A stretch of DNA of 64,000 bases, taken from the NCBI RefSeq assembly GCF_004798665.1, contig NZ_CP039292.1, positions 62,001 to 126,000 of the forward strand. Direction: 5' to 3'. Below the pieces are notes generated by a model that was not told the DNA's origin, made no database searches, and saw nothing but the letters and a program-made list of their open reading frames with translations. Below are positions 8,661-18,042 of this stretch, piece after piece. The translations under genes and the position numbers were made by a program. This DNA comes from Actinomyces procaprae (lineage in GTDB: Bacteria; Actinomycetota; Actinomycetes; Actinomycetales; Actinomycetaceae). The stretch's first letter is position 1, and the number at the start of each line of letters is the position of its first letter.

Positions 8661-9895
8661 GACGGTTTCTCCGCGGTCAGGAGGATGGGGCGTGAGTCGG
8701 TTACGGTGACAGTGGCGGTGACCATCCAGGAGCCGTCGTCGGACAGGGTGGTCAGGGTGCCGCCGATGGCGGCCAGGCGCTCCCGCATGCCCAGGATGCC
8801 GGTTCCGGAGCGGGGCAGATGTGCGCCGGTGTCGCGGACGCGGTTGGTGGACACCAGCCGGATGACCTCCGGGCCGAGGGAGAGGGTCATGGTGACCGGC
8901 GCGTGGGGATCGCCGTGGCGGATGATGTTGGCACCCATCTCCCTGGCCACCCGGGACAGGGTGCTGGCCTGGATGCGGGTGGGGACGGAGTCACCCAGAT
9001 GACGGTAGGTGATGTCGAACCCGGCGGAGGAGACGTCGGCGCTGATGGCGCCCACCGCGGTACGCAGGTCGGTTACCGCGTTACCCAGGCCGGTGGTGGC
9101 GGAGATCGACTTCTCCTGCTCGGAGGAGGGAGTGCGCAGCGTGCGCAGCAGCAGCCGCAGCTCATGGAGCGCGTCCGAGGCAGTCGCCTCGAGGGCGGTG
9201 AACTCGCTGCGGGCGCGGTCCGGGTAGGAGGTGTCGGCGGCGGCGCGTTGGGCACGCAGCGCCGTCTGCGACATGGAGTAGGCGACTAGATCGTGCATCT
9301 CCCGGGCGATCTCCAGGCGCATCTCCTCGAGCTGGGCGTCCGCCTGCTCAGCCTCGGCCAGGCGTGAGGCCTCGACGAAGCGCATCAGTGCTCCGAGCGG
9401 AACCAGGAGGGCGCCCATCAGGGCCGTGTACCACAGTGTCCCCAGCGTGTTGCCGATCGCGTTCCCGGGCGAGCTCAGCGATACCAGCAGAACGGCTTCG
9501 ACCAGAAGTGTTGCGAGCAGCACTGAGAAGGCCGGCCAGGGCGGGAAGAACCGGCCCAGGAAGAACAGGAAGGCCAGATTGCTGATGGTCATGTCTGAGA
9601 AGTCCGCGGCCGGTATCAGCAGCAGGAGAACCCAGCAGGTGAGGTAGGCGAGCACCCCCGGTACCGGCCGCACCGGGATGACGGTCACCGATACCAGGGC
9701 CACGGTCATGAACGCCAGATCGAGGGGCTTGACCGCCTGCAGATTCGCGGCCAGGTTGAAGACCAGGTTCCCGATTCCGACGATCGCCCCGATGAACACG
9801 TAGATACGGCGGCGGGACAGTGGCTCGGGTTGTCGTAGAAGTACGCTGCGGGCACGTGCTGCCAGGGAGGCGATGGCATCGCCCAGCACTGTCAT
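8657..9895 (-). CDS. HisKA_3-type sensor histidine kinase
   Basis: The 412-aa membrane kinase has about six N-terminal hydrophobic segments (residues 30-170) with little extracytoplasmic sequence, as in intramembrane-sensing kinases. The phospho-acceptor His is in EIAREMHDLVAYSMSQ, and the HATPase domain carries REMGANIIRHGDPHAP and GTGILGMRERLAAIGG. It partners the regulator encoded downstream (overlap 4 bp). The signal is unknown. About 250 bp upstream (9896-10147) hold no gene and may contain the operon promoter. Confidence 0.92.
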   Translation of the reverse strand: MTVLGDAIASLAARARSVLLRQPEPLSRRRIYVFIGAIVGIGNLVFNLAANLQAVKPLDLAFMTVALVSVTVIPVRPVPGVLAYLTCWVLLLLIPAADFSDMTISNLAFLFFLGRFFPPWPAFSVLLATLLVEAVLLVSLSSPGNAIGNTLGTLWYTALMGALLVPLGALMRFVEASRLAEAEQADAQLEEMRLEIAREMHDLVAYSMSQTALRAQRAAADTSYPDRARSEFTALEATASDALHELRLLLRTLRTPSSEQEKSISATTGLGNAVTDLRTAVGAISADVSSAGFDITYRHLGDSVPTRIQASTLSRVAREMGANIIRHGDPHAPVTMTLSLGPEVIRLVSTNRVRDTGAHLPRSGTGILGMRERLAAIGGTLTTLSDDGSWMVTATVTVTDSRPILLTAEKPS

Positions 9896-10147
9896 GCATC
9901 CCCTTCCGCCATGCTCGCTGTTATGCGAGTCACTCTAGCAATGCTCGTCGTAAGCGTTCCCGAGACGGGCATGACGACTCCGACATTAGCCGTGCGTGGG
10001 CGAGGATACTGGCGATTCGCCAGTGATACGACAGTGGTATCGAGCACCTGTGCCGCATCGGCGGTGTTGGGCGGCCAGGTATGGGGGCACGATGGTGGTC
10101 CAGGGCCGCGCGTGGGTGCCGATGGCGATTCGGGCGCTCGTTCGTTC

Positions 10148-10582
10148 TCAGTTAAGTGAGGACCGGGCGCGAGAAGCGACCGGCCGGAAGCGACCGTGGG
10201 CGAGGAACAGCCCCCACGGCCCGTAGGGAAGCTTCAGGTGACGAGTGTGTGCCAGCTCCGCGAGCACCGCGTACCTGCCGTAAACCCAGGCGAGCGTGAC
10301 CGCCAGCATCAGGATGACCGCGCAGGTGATGATCACCTGCGCGGGATTCAGCAGGCTTCCCGCAGCCATCAGCAGCGCGGTGCCGAGGGCTGCGCAGACG
10401 CTGGCAATGGTGACCGTCTGCACGATCGCCTTGAGGGTATTGAGCAGGCCCGCGTCGGTGATGGTGCCGCCCATGGCGGCCATGGTCGTCAGAAAACTGC
10501 GATACCGGCGGCGGGAGATGAAGAAGGTGATGACGGCGGTGGCGAGGCTGCCGACTATGGCACTAAGTATCTCGATGGTCAT
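10148..10582 (-). CDS. Small membrane protein of unknown function
   Basis: The 144-aa frame begins MTIEILSAIVGSLATAVITFF, a hydrophobic N-terminal segment followed by RRRYR. Two further membrane segments lie around residues 58-78 and 84-104, and the tail is basic. I recognise no family. It lies upstream of the kinase operon on the same strand, but 250 bp separate them, so co-transcription is uncertain. Confidence 0.6.
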   Translation of the reverse strand: MTIEILSAIVGSLATAVITFFISRRRYRSFLTTMAAMGGTITDAGLLNTLKAIVQTVTIASVCAALGTALLMAAGSLLNPAQVIITCAVILMLAVTLAWVYGRYAVLAELAHTRHLKLPYGPWGLFLAHGRFRPVASRARSSLN

Positions 10583-10641
10583 CAGGGACTCCTTCGGGAT
10601 GATGTCCTGCCGATTGTGCTAGTAACTCCGCTACCGCGCAT

Positions 10642-10668
10642 CCCCCGATCGGGTGATCCAATCGGGGG
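10642..10668 (-). terminator. Hairpin after the flippase-like gene
   Basis: Arms CCCCCGAT (10642-10649) and ATCGGGGG (10661-10668) flank an 11-nt loop about 55 bp past the stop of the minus-strand gene at 10722. The position fits a terminator, but there is no clear T-run. Confidence 0.45.
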
Positions 10669-10721
10669 GCGCTGCGGCCCGCCGGGGCGGCGGGTGTGCT
10701 CCGGGGCTGCTGGTGACGCGG

Positions 10722-13484
10722 CTACAGGTCGCCGTTGCGCTGCAGGCGGTGCAGGCTCAGCCAGCCGACGGGGATCGGGATCCAGAAGGTGACCAGGCGG
10801 TAGACGATCGCGGTGGACAGGGCCACGCCGCTGGGCACGCCGGCGGTGACCAGGCCGGCCGTCAGCGCCACTTCCACCGGGCCGATGCCGCCGGGGGAGG
10901 GGACCACCGAGCCGACCGTGTTCGCCGCCAGGTAGGTGATCGCCAGCAGGGAGAAGGACAGGGTGTGGCCGAAGGCCCACAGGCTGGCCCCGAAGGACAT
11001 GATGTAGCTCAGGCTCAGCAGGAGTGTGCCGCCGAGTCCCAGCGCCAACCGTCCCGGGTTGGACATGACCCACACCAGCCGCGGCCACACCTGCCGGTAG
11101 GTGGGCTCGATCTTGTCCCACACCCAGCTGCGCACCTTCGGGATGAACAGGGCGGTGGCGACGACGGCGACCAGGACGACGGCGATCAGCAGCACCCAGC
11201 CGCTGGGCAGGGTGAGGCTGGTCGACTGGCCGGTCGTGGCGGCGACGATGATGAGCAGGACCACGGTGACGACGAATTGGACCACCTGGACCAGTGCCAC
11301 GGTGGCCACGCCGATCGCCGTCGGCACCCCGTTGCGGGACAGGAAGCGCAGGTTGATGGCGGCGCCGCCCACGCCGGCCGGTGCGACGAGCGAGACCACG
11401 GATGAGGCCAGGTGCACCTCGGTGGACTTCCACAGAGACAGCCGCACCGGGCTGAAGGCCACCAGGGCCAGCCCGGCCCCCACGTAGGTGGCCAGTGAGA
11501 AGACCAGTGCGCCGATGATCCACCAGATGCTCGCCCCGGCGACGGCGTCGGTGATCTGCTCGATGTTCATGCGGGCCAGCAGCGTCCACAGGGCCACCAG
11601 GCCGACGATCGCCATGATCACGGTCCGCGGGGAGAAGCGGGTCAGCTTGGCCGGCTCGGCATGCGCCGTCGGCGTCAGGTCCACCAGGGCGTCACGCAGC
11701 TCCTGCAGTACCTTGCCGCGCCGCCCCATGGCCTCGCGGGTCGCGGCCGGCAGGACCACCCGCTGCAGCATGGGGGCGATGGAGGCCAGCTGCTGGGTGC
11801 TCAGGGAGCGCGAGGCCGCGGTGATGGCGCGTTCGACGTCGGCCAGTGAGGCGGTGAGCGCCAGCGCCTGGGCGAGGTCGACTCGGCGGGACAACTCGGA
11901 GGAGATGGTCTCACCGGAGTCCCATCCGAGCAGCCAGACGGCGCCGTCGGCGTCGAGGACGACGCACGCGGAGTCGAGTTCCCGGTGGGCCAGGCCGGCT
12001 CTGTGCGCGCGGCTGATCTGATCCCACAGGTCGGTCAGTACGTCGTCACCGACCTCCTCGAGGTCCGCCAGGGCGCGGGCGCCGTCCACATGCTCGGTCA
12101 CCAGCAGGACGGACTCGTCGGCCTCCGCCATACCCACCAGGGCGGGGGTGCGCACGCCGGCGCGACCCGCCTCAAGGATCATGAGGGCCGCGTGCTCGGC
12201 GGCCGAGCGCACCGACAGGCCCCGTTCCGGTGACAGTCCCTTCACGCGGACCCGGTCCCACAGGGTGGCCAGGAAGCCCGCCACCTGCCGGTCGGCGTCC
12301 AGTACGGTGACGTCCCGGCGCACGCCCTCGGCGTCCCAGACGGCGTACAGGCGGTGGGCTGACAGCCGCCCCTCGGTGAGTGCCGCGGAGGAGGCCTCGG
12401 CCAGGACGACGGCGAGGTCGACGTCGTCGGCGGGGGTGATCGTGGAACTGTCCTCCGGTAGCAGTGGAGAGGTCACCTCGGGCGGGGGTGGGGCGTCCGG
12501 GGCCTCGTCGACGACGGTGGCGGTGGCCTCGGCGTCGTCGAGTGCTGTGGGTGCGGTCAGGGGGGTCTCGCGGACGCGCTCGGTGTATCCCAGCGGCGTC
12601 TGGGTCTCAACCGTCCAGGCGCGGGCGGCGGGGGCGCGGTCCATGCGTACGACGCGGACGGCATCGATGCCGGCGCGACGCAGGGCCCGCACCAGGGCGA
12701 CGCCGTGGGCACGCGTGTCGTCGACCCCGAAGGCGTAGCGCACGGCGAGTCCGGGCAGGCGTCCCAGCAGGATGGAGATGATGGCTCCCGGCAGGGTGAT
12801 CGCGCTGCGCAGGACCGCCAGCCCCACCACGATCCACACGGCGGTCCAGGTGTGCCGAATGACGGGGGAGGACCGACGCTCGCCCGCACCCGTGAGCAGG
12901 CCCGCCAGGGTGGCGAACACCGTGGAGATGCCTATACGGGCGGAGCCGGAGGCGGTCACGGTCAGGCCGGAGGCGAGAATGCTGGGGCCCCACGCGTTCA
13001 GGGCGTGCAGGCTCAGCCAGGCCAGGAGGAAGCCTCCGGCTCCGGCCAGCAGGGCCGCGCCCGCCGTCCGCCAGGCACGGCGCAGCAGGCTGTTCATGAT
13101 CACCACCACTGGGACGGTGAAGGTGATCAGACCCTCGATGGCCTGCAGGGGGAAGACGAGGACGCGGCGCAGCACGACTGCGAGCGCGTTCTGCACGTCC
13201 TGGGTGACGCCGGTGGTGGTGGCGTGGGCGTAGGCCGCCAGGATGATCATGAAGGTCAGGCCGAGTGCGGCCACGATCAGGTCGAGCAGGTCCTCGGCGC
13301 GGCGCAAGTGGCGCTCGGGGGCGTCCACCAGCAGTGTCGTCGTCCGAGGGGCCGCGGTGCCTGCGGAGGTGTGGGGGGACTGCGTCGACTTGTCGACGAC
13401 GGGAGTGACGCCAATGCGCGGAATGCCGACCGGCGAAGTCGCCTGGACGCGTTCCGGGTTCTCCGGGGGCGGGACATCTGTCAT
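10722..13484 (-). CDS. Flippase-like (LPG-synthase TM domain) protein with kinase-like region
   Basis: With a start at 13484 (MTDVPPPENP) the protein is 920 aa; the frame is open further upstream to 13673 and the start is uncertain. After about 60 soluble residues come several membrane segments. A cytoplasmic region of about 350 residues follows, including a protein-kinase-like stretch (VTEHVDGARAL, HRAGLAHRELDSACVVLDADG) that lacks a clear catalytic DFG. The C-terminal 300 residues form the UPF0104/lysylphosphatidylglycerol-synthase membrane domain (SLVAPAGVGGAAINLRFLSR and VVPSPGGIGPVEVALTAGL). Such domains flip or handle lipids. The combination is known in actinobacteria, but the substrate is unknown. 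Confidence 0.75.
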   Translation of the reverse strand: MTDVPPPENPERVQATSPVGIPRIGVTPVVDKSTQSPHTSAGTAAPRTTTLLVDAPERHLRRAEDLLDLIVAALGLTFMIILAAYAHATTTGVTQDVQNALAVVLRRVLVFPLQAIEGLITFTVPVVVIMNSLLRRAWRTAGAALLAGAGGFLLAWLSLHALNAWGPSILASGLTVTASGSARIGISTVFATLAGLLTGAGERRSSPVIRHTWTAVWIVVGLAVLRSAITLPGAIISILLGRLPGLAVRYAFGVDDTRAHGVALVRALRRAGIDAVRVVRMDRAPAARAWTVETQTPLGYTERVRETPLTAPTALDDAEATATVVDEAPDAPPPPEVTSPLLPEDSSTITPADDVDLAVVLAEASSAALTEGRLSAHRLYAVWDAEGVRRDVTVLDADRQVAGFLATLWDRVRVKGLSPERGLSVRSAAEHAALMILEAGRAGVRTPALVGMAEADESVLLVTEHVDGARALADLEEVGDDVLTDLWDQISRAHRAGLAHRELDSACVVLDADGAVWLLGWDSGETISSELSRRVDLAQALALTASLADVERAITAASRSLSTQQLASIAPMLQRVVLPAATREAMGRRGKVLQELRDALVDLTPTAHAEPAKLTRFSPRTVIMAIVGLVALWTLLARMNIEQITDAVAGASIWWIIGALVFSLATYVGAGLALVAFSPVRLSLWKSTEVHLASSVVSLVAPAGVGGAAINLRFLSRNGVPTAIGVATVALVQVVQFVVTVVLLIIVAATTGQSTSLTLPSGWVLLIAVVLVAVVATALFIPKVRSWVWDKIEPTYRQVWPRLVWVMSNPGRLALGLGGTLLLSLSYIMSFGASLWAFGHTLSFSLLAITYLAANTVGSVVPSPGGIGPVEVALTAGLVTAGVPSGVALSTAIVYRLVTFWIPIPVGWLSLHRLQRNGDL

Positions 13485-13820
13485 GTCGGTGTCAACCTGT
13501 TGGCCTACGGATCGTGCAGCCCCAACCGGGGCGAAACGAGCGTACCAGGCGGACCCTGGGACGCCGCGGGACACCCGGTGGGTACCAGCCGGGAGAGCGG
13601 CCGCGAATCGGGTGGGCTCGGAGTGCGTGGGCTCGGAGTGGCGCAGCGAGGCGACCGGGTCACATTTGTCCAACGGGTGGACTCAATCAGTGTGGATCGG
13701 CCGATTGGCTGTCCGATCCGACTAGCCGATCGGCCGATGTTGAGAGTCTCGACGCTTGGCAGACTTATCGCCGTCGGCACGCAAGAGCCGAGCTGACTAG
13801 TCCCTGAACCTCCCTGGTTA

Positions 13821-13865
13821 GTTCGGGCCGGGCCCCTCAGCGGGGCTCGGCCCGAACCGCTTTTT
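13821..13865 (+). terminator. Strong hairpin plus T5 run
   Basis: Arms GTTCGGGCCGGGCCCC (13821-13836) and a near-perfect complement (13842-13857) have a 5-nt loop. A CGC and five Ts follow (13861-13865), a Rho-independent terminator for the plus strand. No plus-strand gene is evident in 13485-13820, so what it ends is unknown. That 540-bp stretch otherwise holds only a 14-bp direct repeat (GTGGGCTCGGAGTG, twice near 13610-13637) and a GC-rich palindrome near 13700-13740. Confidence 0.75.
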
Positions 13866-14027
13866 GGCGGGTGTGCGTGGGTGTGCTCGGCGTCGGCGTG
13901 GGGCTGCCGCTGCGGGAGCGGTGGCATCGTGGGGCTGCGGCTGGGCGAACTGTCGGGGAGCACTGAACCGTCCTAGCCGAGCGTGTTCAATGGTCTGTGT
14001 GAGCCCTGATTGAGAGCACCTGCTGTC

Positions 14028-14120
14028 ATGAGTGTGACTGATGAGAAGAAGGCCGCCGCGTGGGAGGCCGTTCCGGCTGGTAGTGGTGTGGTCCGGGAGC
14101 CGGCTGCCTTGCGGCGCGCT
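14028..14120 (+). pseudogene. Possible truncated IS256-type transposase start
   Basis: ATG at 14028 opens a 30-codon frame (MSVTDEKKAAAWE...) ending in a stop. Continuing in other frames gives ALRRALDDGLFEQVESG-like text, resembling the N-terminal part of Mutator-type transposases. The reading is broken within 100 bp. It may be the left end of an earlier IS256 copy. Evidence is thin. Confidence 0.35.
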
Positions 14121-15183
14121 TGATGACGGCCTGTTTGAGCAGGTCGAGTCCGGCAGGGTGGAGCTGACTGGAGCTGACTGGTGCTGACTGTGCTGGCGGT
14201 CTGCTGCCGGCCTTGTTGAAGGGCCCCCGGGGTGCGGGGCCTGCAGGCAGAGCCGGCTCGACCACCTGGGCCACGGGGAAGGGCATGGGGAAGGGCGAGC
14301 CGACCAAGGCCGTCCGTGGTAATGCGGCGCTTCGTGTTTGGGGGTGTGGGTGGAGCCGGGAGGTGGTTCGTCGGCGTGCTTTGCGCTGACCTCGTCTGCT
14401 CGCCGGTTCGCGGTTTACTACGCCGGTTCGGTGTCTGCTGAAGGGTCCGGGAGGGTGTCAGATTGTTTGTGTAAGGGGTGTGGTCCGACCTACAAGGAGA
14501 CGAGAGGGTGAGTATGACTGCTGCTGAAGACCGGGCTGCGGCTGGTGAGCGGCAGCGTGAGATCGCGGAGGAGCTGAAGGCCTCGGGCGCGTCGGGGTGA
14601 GATCTTCGCGCAGATCGATGCCGGTACCCCGTTGACTGGAGAGGATGGGCTGCTGACCGGCGTGCTCAAGGCGGCCCTGGAGCGGGGTCTTGAGGCCGAG
14701 CTGACCAGCCACTTGGGCTACGAGAAGGGCGCTGCCGACGCCGCGGCGCATACCAACTCCCTTTGGCGGCACCAGCCGTAAGACGATCAGCACTTAAGGA
14801 TCGGGGATGTCGACCCGGAGGTCGTGCCGCAGGGGTAGGGCCGGCACCTTCACCCCGATGCTGGTACCCAAGGGACAGCGCCGCCCGGGGGCGGCCTGGA
14901 CGGGATGATCACCCGGCCTGTACGCCGGCGGCATTGAGGGTGCGGGACACCCCGGCATCATTTGGCCTCGACCATCGGCACCGAGCCGGTGCCACGAGAC
15001 GATCAGCAAGATCACCGACCAGACCTGGCAGGGGAGGTGCTGGCCTGGCCCCGCCGGCCGCCGGGTGGCCCACCTACCCGGTGATTCTGCCAGGGGCGCG
15101 ATCGTGGCCGGGATCCGCGACGGGGCCCATGTCTCCAACCGGGCCGCGCATATCGCCGTTGGGGCGGGGCATGGACGGGATTA

Positions 15184-16193
15184 GGGCGTGTTGCGTTAGT
15201 CGGGTGGGGTGGTCGGCGTGGTGTGCGGGATGGGGTGAGGCCTTTGGGGTATCACGGGTGGTGTGAGAACAAACCGTGACACTGCCAAAGGCCTCGACCG
15301 TTGAGTATAGACGCTGCCGCTCGTCATGACCTGACCGATGCTCAGTGGGGGCTGCTCGAGCCCCTGCTGCCCGCCCCGCCTGTTCGTGGCAGGCCGCGCG
15401 TGTATCCGCTGCGGGACATGATCAACGCCGTACGGTGGAGAACCCGGGTCGGTGCGCCCTGGCGTGACGTACCGGCCCGCTACGGGCCGTGGTGGAGGGC
15501 CCTGCGCCCTGTACCGGGCCTGGCAGACCGATGGGGTGTGGGAGCGCATCGAGTCCGCCCTTGTCGCCCAGGCCGACGCCGCCGGCAAGATCGGCTGGCG
15601 GGTGTCGGTGGATTCGACCACCTGTCGGGCGCATGTGCATGCCGCTGGGGCGCGCAAGGACAGTCCCCAGCTGGTGGAGGGGGAGCCCGAGGATCACGCC
15701 CTGGGGACCTCTCGGGGTGGCTGGTCGACCAAGGTTCACGCCGCCGTGGACGCCGCCTGCGGCATGCTGGCCGGGGTGCTGACCGCCGGACAGGTCGCGG
15801 ACTGCCCGATGATGATCCCCGTCCTAGACAAGATATGTGTCCAGCGTCCTGCCGGTGGACGGCCCCGCACCAGGCCGCAGATGGTGCTGGCCGACAAGGC
15901 CTACTCCTCAAAGGGGAACCGGGACTGGCTGCGCAACCACCACATCAAGGCCACCATCCCTATCAAGGCAGACCAGGCCGACAACCGCCGCCGACGCGGC
16001 AGCGCCGGGGGCAGACCGCCCGCCTTCGACCCCGTGGCCTACAAGGACCGCAACGCCGTGGAGCGGTGCTTCGGCCAGCTCAAGCAGAACCGCGCCATGG
16101 CCACCAGGTACGACAAGCTCGCCGTCCGCTACCAAGCCACCACCCACATCGCCAGCATCGACCACTGGCTCAAACGACTTACATAACACGCCC
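15184..16193 (+). mobile_element. IS5-family insertion sequence, 1,010 bp
   Basis: The ends are GGGCGTGTTGCGTTAG (left) and the complement of GGGCGTGTTATGTAAG (right), a 16-bp imperfect inverted repeat, flanked by TA on both sides (15182-15183 and 16194-16195). It carries one transposase read in two frames. It sits inside the IS256-family transposase and separates DGAHVSNRAAHIAVG from KHVLGIW, so it is the younger insertion. Confidence 0.9.
15301..16186 (+). CDS. IS5-family transposase, two overlapping frames
   Basis: The first frame (TTG at 15301) gives LTDAQWGLLEPLLPAPPVRG through ARYGPWWRAL. The second frame, open from 15452, continues ALYRAWQTDGVWERIES to the TAA at 16186. A frame change near 15490-15500 joins them, as is common in the IS427/IS1031-type groups, so this may be programmed rather than a defect. 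The DDE residues are visible: VDSTTCRAHVH, VLADKAYSS and NAVERCFGQLKQ. The element may still be active. Confidence 0.8.
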
Positions 16194-16972
16194 TAAGCAC
16201 GTCCTGGGTATCTGGGCACCTGGCCCATGAGGGAGCTAAGTTCTGGGCCGGGGTGTGCGCCCGTGCCGGCACAACCGCGGCGTCCTAGGGGCGTGCTGAT
16301 CGTGTGCCGGGCGGGCTGACCGGGTTCCCTGAGGCGATCGAGGCGACCTGGCCACAGGCCACCGCCCCGGACCTGCGTAGTGCACCCGGGTCCGGGCTGC
16401 CACACGGTTCGTGTCCTACAAGGACCGCAAGGGGCGTGTGCGCCGCGTTGCGGCCGACCCTGCCAGGCCGCCAACGAGGAGGCCGCCCCGGGGTGGCCCT
16501 GGCGGCCTTCGAGGCCAGCGAACTCGGCCAGCGCTACCCGGCGGCGGACACAGGCCTTCACCGACGCCTGGGAGAGGAACACCGCCGTTCCTGGCGTACT
16601 CCGGCCGATGCTGCGCCGGGTCATCTCTCCCCCACTTCGTGGGAGGTACCCCCTCCACCAACAGTATCGAGTCGCCCAGCTACCAGCTGCGCAAGGTGTC
16701 GAAGAACAGGGGCCAGCACCCGCTCCGATGAGGCCGCGGTGAAGCTGTTGTGGCTGGCGATCTGCAACACCCGTGGACAAGCGCGCCAGACAGCGCGAGA
16801 AGGAGAAGAACCTACCCGCCAGCAAACGCAAAGCCAAGGGCCGGCTCGTGGAAGGAGCGGTAACCACCAACTGGAAACAAGCCCTCCAACAACAGGCCCT
16901 GGCCTACCCAGAACGAATCAACCCCTACCTGTAAGCAACAACCCGCTTACACAGAAAACTTGACAGGCTCCC

Positions 16973-17239
16973 GCGCGCTGGTCTTGACCGCACTCGCTCG
17001 ACGCCCGCGACACCGCCCCGAGGACACCCCCCGCCGGCCACAAGTCCTCCTCAGCTCCAGAACCTCCGCGCAGGTCCCACAACCTCGCTGCCCCGACGCC
17101 CGAGCACGACCACCCCGTCCCGAGCACGGCCTCCTAGCCGGCGGTGCACGCCGAACAGCGCGCCCGAGCACGACCACCCGCGAGCCCGGGCACGACCACC
17201 CGCGGGCCCGCACCACCACGCCCGCAAACGCGCAGCGCC
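16973..17239. mobile_element. Remnant of an ISL3-type MITE (right end)
   Basis: The right boundary (to 17239) reads CCACCACGCCCGCAAACGCG followed by CAGCGCC, matching the right end of the intact MITE at 38032-38714 at about 20 of 27 positions. Inside are repeated CCCGAGCACGACCACC units, whose complement (GGTCGTGCTCGGG) recurs inside that MITE. The left end is missing and abuts the IS256 right end. No transposase is present. Confidence 0.5.
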
Positions 17240-17259
17240 CGTGAGCATCCGATGGTGCT

Positions 17260-17394
17260 CCCAGCTGTCACAGATTGCACCACTTTCGCCGGGACGCGCC
17301 GGGAACCCGGTCAACAGAACCGCATGATTTCAACGATTTGTGCTAGGTGGCTCCTGTCCGGGCAGGTAAAGTGGTGCAATCAGTGACAGCTGGG
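17260..17394. repeat. Intergenic inverted-repeat element, copy 1
   Basis: The 135-bp element has 27-nt terminal arms (17260-17286 and 17368-17394) with one mismatch, beginning CCCAGCTGTCAC and containing GATTGCACCACTTT. CCGCATGATT lies in the middle. Related copies are at 44954-45075 (inverted orientation) and 55318-55439. The rest of 17240-17816, upstream of the lanthipeptide precursors, holds a candidate regulatory motif and the direct repeat TAAGTCT-CA-TAAGTCT near 17677-17692, but no gene. Confidence 0.9.
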
Positions 17395-17575
17395 CGACGG
17401 TCACCGTGTCGAGCCGGCAGGCCCACCGGTCTCCTCACCCGGAGACACGCCGGCCGCCACATCCACAAGCACGACGAGCCGGTCCAGATGACCTGGCGGG
17501 GCTGCTAGAGGACACGCCCCGGCCAGACCTCACACCTGCAAACCGGAAGCGCCACATATGTGCACCCTCGCACCC

Positions 17576-17606
17576 AACCCGGGTGAGAAAGGCTCAGTGC
17601 TGCCGC
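17576..17606 (+). promoter_or_regulatory. Motif shared by lanA and second ABC-transporter leaders
   Basis: This 31-nt stretch contains TGAGAAAGGCTC and matches 30117-30147 at 24 of 31 positions. It lies 210 bp before the alpha-precursor start; the second copy lies 64 bp before the second ABC-transporter ATPase. It may bind the cluster regulator encoded at 32901-33569 or form part of a promoter; no consensus -35/-10 is evident to me. Confidence 0.5.
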
Positions 17607-17816
17607 ACCCCGTGGTGGAGCGGGCCCGGTCTCAGCATTCTGGATCAACTAGACGATGGTTGGCCCTGGCTCCTCCTTAAGTCTCATAAGTCTGAGCCGT
17701 TCTGCTGATGGGAAGCACCCCGGACGGCGAACACACTTGTCCCTGTCAGCAACGACAACCGGTGGGGAGCCCACAGCATCCGCACCACTCACACCCGACC
17801 CGAAAGGAACACTCAA

Positions 17817-17987
17817 ATGAACGCCAAGTTCACCTCCACCTCCACCGCCAAGAACGACCTCCTCGACGAGATCACCGAGCAGGACTACATCACCGCAAAC
17901 GGCGGCGTCTCCTGGCTGTCGCGAAAGCTCGGGAACCGCGGATTCTTCTGCACCCTCACCAAGGAGTGCCAGAGTATGTGCAACTAA
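17817..17987 (+). CDS. lanA1: Two-component lanthipeptide precursor, alpha peptide
   Basis: The 56-aa precursor has an acidic leader ending ITEQDYITANGG (double-glycine site, residues 29-30) and a 26-residue core starting VSWLSRKLGNRG and ending FFCTLTKECQSMCN. The CTLTxEC motif is the lipid II-binding ring signature of mersacidin, lacticin 3147 A1, haloduracin alpha and lichenicidin alpha. By analogy with haloduracin the rings would be Ser5-Cys15, Thr16-Cys21 and Thr18-Cys25 of the core. The N-terminal Cys pair of haloduracin alpha is absent here. A ribosome site AAAGGA lies 9 nt upstream. It is modified by a LanM in this locus and exported by LanT. Confidence 0.95.
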   Translation: MNAKFTSTSTAKNDLLDEITEQDYITANGGVSWLSRKLGNRGFFCTLTKECQSMCN

Positions 17988-18042
17988 TCGCCCTCGCACG
18001 ACAATCAACCCACCAGCAGCTACCGACCGAAAGGACACGACT

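Larger units (their letters stand above)
14515..16934 (+). pseudogene. IS256-family transposase, disrupted
   Basis: A start at 14515 (MTAAEDRAAAGERQREI) opens a transposase that loses frame within 80 bp and again repeatedly. It is split at 15183/16194 by the IS5-family insertion, and its C-terminus (KRKAKGRLVEGAVTTNWKQA in one frame) ends near 16934. Multiple frameshifts on both sides of the insertion show decay independent of that insertion. Confidence 0.85.
14449..16972 (+). mobile_element. Degenerate IS256-family element, interrupted by an IS5-family element
   Basis: Imperfect terminal inverted repeats of about 30 bp lie at the left (from 14449, GGGAGGGTGTCAG...TGTGTAAG) and right ends (to 16972). 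Between them are fragments in several frames of a Mutator/IS256 transposase: ELTSHLGYEKGAADAAAHTNS, GTFTPMLVPKGQRR, DGAHVSNRAAHIAVG, then after the inserted element KHVLGIW, LTGFPEAIEATWPQAT and WLAICN. Removing the 1,010-bp insertion leaves about 1.5 kb, a normal IS256 size. The element cannot encode its own transposase. Confidence 0.85.

Noticed and set aside
13680..13865. tRNA or small stable RNA ahead of the terminator at 13821
   Set aside because: No cloverleaf or known RNA motif could be drawn; only the terminator is supported.
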